A program made the position numbers and the translations under genes. DNA of 64,000 nucleotides from Acidicapsa dinghuensis. GTDB lineage: Bacteria; Acidobacteriota; Terriglobia; Terriglobales; Acidobacteriaceae. Numbering within the stretch: the first letter of the stretch is position 1; each line of letters begins with the position of its first letter. Location: assembly GCF_025685685.1 (NCBI RefSeq), contig NZ_JAGSYH010000002.1, forward strand, positions 172,768 through 236,767, in the 5' to 3' direction. Below are positions 60,277 through 64,000 of this stretch, piece after piece. The notes under the pieces were generated by a model. That model made no database searches and had not been told where the DNA came from. It was given only the letters and a program-made list of their open reading frames with translations.

Positions 60277-62277
60277 ATGACTGATTCCTCGCTTTCCGCT
60301 TCCCGCCCGGTCAATACAATCTCGGTGCGGGCTGTCTGGGCCTTGCTTCTCGCCATCTTTGCCGTCATTTATCTAGCCGCTCTTCATACCCCTCCATTGC
60401 TTGACGATGCCGATGCTTCACACGCCCAGGCCGCCGCGCACATGGCCGAAACCGGCGACCTCGTCACGCTCAAGGTCGACGGCATCCGCTATCTTGAAAA
60501 GCCGCCGCTTCCCTACTGGATTGTCGCCGGCCTCTATAAAGTAATCGGCGAAAATGCCTTTGCAACCCGGCTCCCCAACGCCCTGGCCGTCCTCGGTTGC
60601 GCCTGGATCGCATGGCTCTGGTGCCGCCGCGCCTGGGGAGATCGCGCCGCGCTCTATGCCGCACTCGGTACGCTCACCACCTGCGGACCTTTCCTCTACA
60701 CACGCTTCTTTATTCCCGAGGCTCTGCTCAGTTTCCTGCTGCTGCTGGCTCTCTTTTGTCTCCTTACCGGCCTCGAAAGCGGCCGTCCCGTCCGCTTCTA
60801 CGTCGCGTGGGCAGCGCTGGCCCTTGCCATGCTCGCCAAGGGGCTCATCGCCCCGGTCTTCTTCTTCGCCGCTGCCATTCCGCTGCTGCTCTTAAGCGGC
60901 CAGTGGCGTCGCTGGCGCACGCTCAAGCCTTTCTCCGGCCTGTTGCTGTTTCTGCTCATCGCCGCGCCATGGCACATCCTCGCCGGTCTGCAGAATCCCG
61001 ACCAGGGCCATCCCATCGGCAATCATCCAACACTCGGCAACGTCCACGGCTTCTGGTACTTCTACTTCCTCAACGAACATGTCTTCCGCTTCCTCGGCAC
61101 GCGCTATCCGCACGACTACAGCAAGCTACCGTTTGCCGCCTATTGGCTGCTGCCGATCGTGTGGACATTCCCCTGGAGCCTCTTCTTCCCTGCTGCGCTC
61201 GTCATAGCGTGGCGCACGCGGCATAGCTGGCTGCAGCATCTCCGCAAAGACGCTGGCCAGACCGTCGATTTTTATCTCGATCACGCCGTACGCGAAGACG
61301 TCGCCACTTACGTCTCCCGCCTCAAATTCCGCACGCGCTCTGCATGGCTGCTCGGCATCTTCGCGGGCTTTACGCTGCTCTTCTTCTCCATCTCCACCAA
61401 TCAGGAGTACTACACCTGGCCCGCGTGGATTCCACTCATCATGCTCACCTCAGGCATGCTCGCTGGCATTGAGGAGACAAGCGAAGAACGCCGCGAAGCT
61501 GGTATCGCAAGCGGAACATTCGGACGCAGATGGATTGTCGGCGCGCACGTTGTTTACACGATCATAGGACTCACTATCGTCGTCTTTCTCGGCATTGGAT
61601 TGTGGCAATCCCGCCAGCTTCCCTATGTCTCCGACATCGGCACTCTGCTCGCACATCGAGCCGTAGGCGACTATGAACTCTCGATGTCGCACCTCTTTGA
61701 TTTAACCGGCCCCTCATTCGCCGCGCTTCGTCTGCCGGCAGGCATCGCGGCAGTCGTCCTGCTCATCGGTCCAGTCACCGGTCTCGCTCTCCGCATGGCG
61801 CGCAAGAACATCGCAGCAACCACCAGCATCGCGCTCACCTCCGCCATCTTCCTTATTGCGGCGCACATTGCCTTTGCGCGCTTCGCGCCCATGCTCAGCT
61901 CACGCCAGCTCGCCGAGACGCTGCTGCATAAGGCCAGCCCATCCGACGACTTCATCGTCTTCGGCGATCAGTCCGATGCCTCCTCCGTCATCTTCTACAC
62001 GCACCGCTTCTTCGGCCATCCAGCGCAGCTCGTCATGGAGCGCTGCTCGCAGCACGGCAACGGATCGTCGCTCCTCTGGGGCTCCTGCTATCCCGATGCG
62101 CCCAACATCTTCCTCAGCCAGGATCAGCTCGCAACGGAGTGGGGCCAGGGTCCACGCCACTGGATCTTCGCACAAGACACCAATCGCTCCAAGGTCGAGC
62201 AACTCCTGAGCGGTCGCCTCATCCCCGTCCAGACCATCGCCGATAAGACTCTCTGGACCGACCGGCCTCTCCAATAA
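60277..62277 (+). CDS. Membrane GT39-family glycosyltransferase (PMT/ArnT-like)
   Basis: 666 residues from ATG 60277 behind AAGAG. About 12 hydrophobic helices. The first periplasmic loop has DDADASHAQAAAHMAETGDLVTLKVDGIRYLEKPPLPYWI, with the acidic pair of ArnT/PMT enzymes. Other blocks are YTRFFIPEAL and FSISTNQEYYTWPAWIPL. It would use a polyprenyl-phosphate sugar donor to glycosylate lipid or protein at the periplasmic face. The acceptor is unknown. Confidence 0.85.
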   Translation: MTDSSLSASRPVNTISVRAVWALLLAIFAVIYLAALHTPPLLDDADASHAQAAAHMAETGDLVTLKVDGIRYLEKPPLPYWIVAGLYKVIGENAFATRLPNALAVLGCAWIAWLWCRRAWGDRAALYAALGTLTTCGPFLYTRFFIPEALLSFLLLLALFCLLTGLESGRPVRFYVAWAALALAMLAKGLIAPVFFFAAAIPLLLLSGQWRRWRTLKPFSGLLLFLLIAAPWHILAGLQNPDQGHPIGNHPTLGNVHGFWYFYFLNEHVFRFLGTRYPHDYSKLPFAAYWLLPIVWTFPWSLFFPAALVIAWRTRHSWLQHLRKDAGQTVDFYLDHAVREDVATYVSRLKFRTRSAWLLGIFAGFTLLFFSISTNQEYYTWPAWIPLIMLTSGMLAGIEETSEERREAGIASGTFGRRWIVGAHVVYTIIGLTIVVFLGIGLWQSRQLPYVSDIGTLLAHRAVGDYELSMSHLFDLTGPSFAALRLPAGIAAVVLLIGPVTGLALRMARKNIAATTSIALTSAIFLIAAHIAFARFAPMLSSRQLAETLLHKASPSDDFIVFGDQSDASSVIFYTHRFFGHPAQLVMERCSQHGNGSSLLWGSCYPDAPNIFLSQDQLATEWGQGPRHWIFAQDTNRSKVEQLLSGRLIPVQTIADKTLWTDRPLQ

Positions 62278-62294
62278 ACGTCGCCAAAATAAAG

Positions 62295-62326
62295 GCAGCG
62301 CGACCATTTCGGCCGCGCTGCTTTTT
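62295..62326. terminator. Shared terminator between GT39 and lactonase genes
   Basis: GCAGCGCG (62295-62302) and CGCGCTGC (62314-62321) with further CC/GG pairing inside, followed by TTTTT on the plus strand. On the minus strand it is followed by CTTTATTTT. It serves the two convergent genes. Confidence 0.8.
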
Positions 62327-62342
62327 CTTGCTCGTACTTCTA

Positions 62343-63587
62343 TTACTTCAGAAACACAATGCACGAAGGAGTCCCCACTCCAAAATACCGGCCAGTGAAG
62401 TTCAACCTGCCCGTCTCTGCATCCACCTTGAACACTGCGATGGCATCGCTTCTCTGATTGCAGGCATACGCAAAGCGCCCGCTCGGATCAAAAGCAATAT
62501 GGCGCGGATAGTCGCCCATCGTTGAGCTCTCTCCGATCCATGCAAGCCTTCCTTCACTGCCAATCGAGAAAATCGAAATCGTATCGTGCAGCCGATTTGC
62601 CGTGTATAGAAACTTCCCATTCGGTGAAACCAGAATCTCAGACCCAAAGCTCGTCCCCGCAAAATGCGGCGGCAAAGCAGACAATGTCTGCTCCGCATGC
62701 AGCGCCCCCGTTGATGCGTCGAAGTGGAAGAACGTCACATTCGAAGCCTCCTCCGTCAGCAGATACATCCACCGCTTATTGGGATGAAATGCAAAGTGCC
62801 TCGGCCCATCGCCTGCATTCACCGAAACAAACGGCGTCTCTGCTGGCGAGAGCTTTCCCGCACTCGCATCGAAGCGGTACACATAGATGCGATCCTGCCC
62901 AAGATCTGTCTGCAACACAAACCTGTTGTCCGGCGCGGCCTCAATCATGTGCGCGTGCGGAGCATCATGGCCGCTGATCGCAAAACTTCCTTTCGGCGCA
63001 TCCTGCGCAATCTTAGGTCCGACCGAGCCGGTGTCGTGATGCACATCGGAAGCAGTGCCCAGGCCGCCATTACCCTGAATAGGCAGAACGGCAATACTGC
63101 CACCCGCGTAGTCCGCAACGAAGACATACTTCCCTGTAGCATCCATGCTCAGATGCGCGGGAGCCGCACCCTCCGAACTCACTACATTCAACAATTCCAG
63201 ATCGCCATTCTCCCGGTTAATGCGATACGCGCTCACAGACCCGCTCTTGCCGTGAAAATCCGTGACCTCATTTGCTGCGTAAAGATAGCGGCCGGAAGGA
63301 TCGACAGCCAGCCATGACGGATTATGCGTCTCTGCGGCCAGCTTCACCTGCGTCAGCTCTCCCGTCGCGTGATCCATCGCCACCAGATAGATACCTTTGC
63401 CGTTCGCCCCACCATCCACCGCACTCGTATACGTCCCCACATACGCAAACGTCTTTCCGTTCGTAGCTTCCATGCCGCGCAACATGCGGGAAGAAGAGGC
63501 AACCATGCAGGCAGCCGCTCCTGCGAGAAAATGCCTGCGAGAAAATTGCCCTGTGTTGTTGCAACGCAACTCTTCCAAGGAACTCAT
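62343..63587 (-). CDS. Exported lactonase-family propeller (YbhE-type 6-phosphogluconolactonase-like)
   Basis: 414 residues. A Tat-type signal (SRRHFLAGAAACMVASSS) precedes a seven-bladed propeller: AYVGTYTS, GIYLVAMDHATGELTQV, PSWLAVDPSGRYLYAANEV, HLSMDATGKYVFVADYAGGSIAVL, DAPHAHMIEAAPDNRFVLQTDLG, GDGPRHFAFHPNKRWMYLLTE, YPRHIAFDPSGRFAYACNQ. Cytosolic members hydrolyse 6-phosphogluconolactone; an exported one would act on other lactones or sugars. A pgl of the other type is already in the pentose phosphate block, so I do not assign this one the pathway step. Confidence 0.85.
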   Translation of the reverse strand: MSSLEELRCNNTGQFSRRHFLAGAAACMVASSSRMLRGMEATNGKTFAYVGTYTSAVDGGANGKGIYLVAMDHATGELTQVKLAAETHNPSWLAVDPSGRYLYAANEVTDFHGKSGSVSAYRINRENGDLELLNVVSSEGAAPAHLSMDATGKYVFVADYAGGSIAVLPIQGNGGLGTASDVHHDTGSVGPKIAQDAPKGSFAISGHDAPHAHMIEAAPDNRFVLQTDLGQDRIYVYRFDASAGKLSPAETPFVSVNAGDGPRHFAFHPNKRWMYLLTEEASNVTFFHFDASTGALHAEQTLSALPPHFAGTSFGSEILVSPNGKFLYTANRLHDTISIFSIGSEGRLAWIGESSTMGDYPRHIAFDPSGRFAYACNQRSDAIAVFKVDAETGRLNFTGRYFGVGTPSCIVFLK

Positions 63588-63699
63588 AAATATCTGCTGC
63601 CTCCGGACTCAGTATGTCGCACCAGTCCACATACCGTGCCGTTATACGAATAACTCCACACAGCGCATCTGATCTACGGCAATCGACCTATCCAGGTGC

Positions 63700-64000
63700 T
63701 TATCGAATCAGCCGCATCCTGCCGCGCGGCAACAGCTCATACACCTTGCCGCGCCAGAGAATCTCACTCGATAGATAGCTCGCGACCCAGAAGCCAAAAC
63801 CCATCAGGTCGCGTATCGGAAATAGAACGTAAAGCAGCACAGGATTCGTCTCACCCACCACCATGTATCCAGCCGCCCACGCAATCATCCAGCGCGTCAG
63901 CACGCTCCATGCCAGCATCGCCGCTCCGAGTAAAGGCCTGCCCATCGCCAGCCCGGCAACAAGCCCCAGCAGGCCAAACGGCAAGCTGAATGTAAGCGCC
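63700..64000 (-). CDS. C-terminal end of an HpnI-like membrane glycosyltransferase (5' end off window)
   Basis: The frame is open to the window edge, so only the last 100 or so residues are here. They form two or three hydrophobic helices (PFGLLGLVAGLAM, LLGAAMLAWSVLTRWMIAWAAGYMV, VLYVLFPIRDLMGFGFWVASYL), then SSEILWRGKVYELLPRGRMRLI. That arrangement, with R-D-x-x-G-F and W-R-G-x-x-Y-x-L, is the end of hopanoid-linked HpnI and ceramide glucosyltransferases. It would fit a bacterium with hopanoids. The catalytic domain is not visible. Confidence 0.6.
   Translation of the reverse strand, partial: ALTFSLPFGLLGLVAGLAMGRPLLGAAMLAWSVLTRWMIAWAAGYMVVGETNPVLLYVLFPIRDLMGFGFWVASYLSSEILWRGKVYELLPRGRMRLIR

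Overview
The window is 64 kb of chromosomal DNA from a member of the Acidobacteriota, most likely class Terriglobia (Acidobacteriaceae-like). This rests on moderately high GC with C-ending codons, several very large exported proteins (SBBP-repeat and sedolisin/Ig-like) with a shared C-terminal hairpin module, a leftover end of an Oar-like TonB receptor, CarboxypepD-regulatory envelope proteins, GH15 glucoamylase and a hopanoid-type glycosyltransferase end. I saw no rRNA, tRNA, CRISPR array, prophage or insertion sequence.

Layout. 0-5.3 kb: the end of an acyl-activating enzyme/ACP/acyltransferase fusion, an envelope protein, and a DHA2 efflux pump divergent from a TetR regulator with a perfect 10-bp-arm operator candidate between them. 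5.3-15.7 kb: tsaD, a PQQ-like propeller protein, a metallo-beta-lactamase-fold protein that has lost most metal ligands, two small Cys-rich secreted proteins, a DUF3309 peptide, a CCA-adding enzyme, an HI0933-type flavoprotein, a GNAT and superoxide dismutase. 16-26.4 kb: a sugar block running glucoamylase, transketolase, HAD phosphatase, gnd, zwf, pgl, glk, which together would release glucose from alpha-glucans, phosphorylate it and send it through the oxidative pentose phosphate pathway. 26.4-44 kb: TonB receptor remnant, small outer-membrane barrel, a giant SBBP protein, RlmI-type methyltransferase, Rel/SpoT, a serine hydrolase, a second GNAT and an S53 peptidase homologue that appears to lack its catalytic Glu and Asp. 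44-52 kb: GAF-GGDEF cyclase, RNB ribonuclease, a VapBC-like pair, then an Xre regulator with NfeD, flotillin, DUF2059 and PspA genes, which looks like a membrane-maintenance module. 52-64 kb: two divergent paralogues of the envelope family seen at 2 kb, aminotransferase, SixA, Ppx/GppA, two tandem exported ferritin-like proteins, a GT39 transferase, an exported lactonase and the end of an HpnI-like transferase.

The least expected signals are a three-copy envelope protein family sharing an LLHQDPRxF core, a C-terminal paired-helix/Arg/Cys module shared by the two giant exported proteins, and a dense population of short dispersed repeats at 6-25 kb, some of them inserted in frame inside tsaD and the CCA-adding enzyme gene. 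A 21-bp five-unit array follows the SBBP gene. All functional calls are from reading motifs; no database search was possible.
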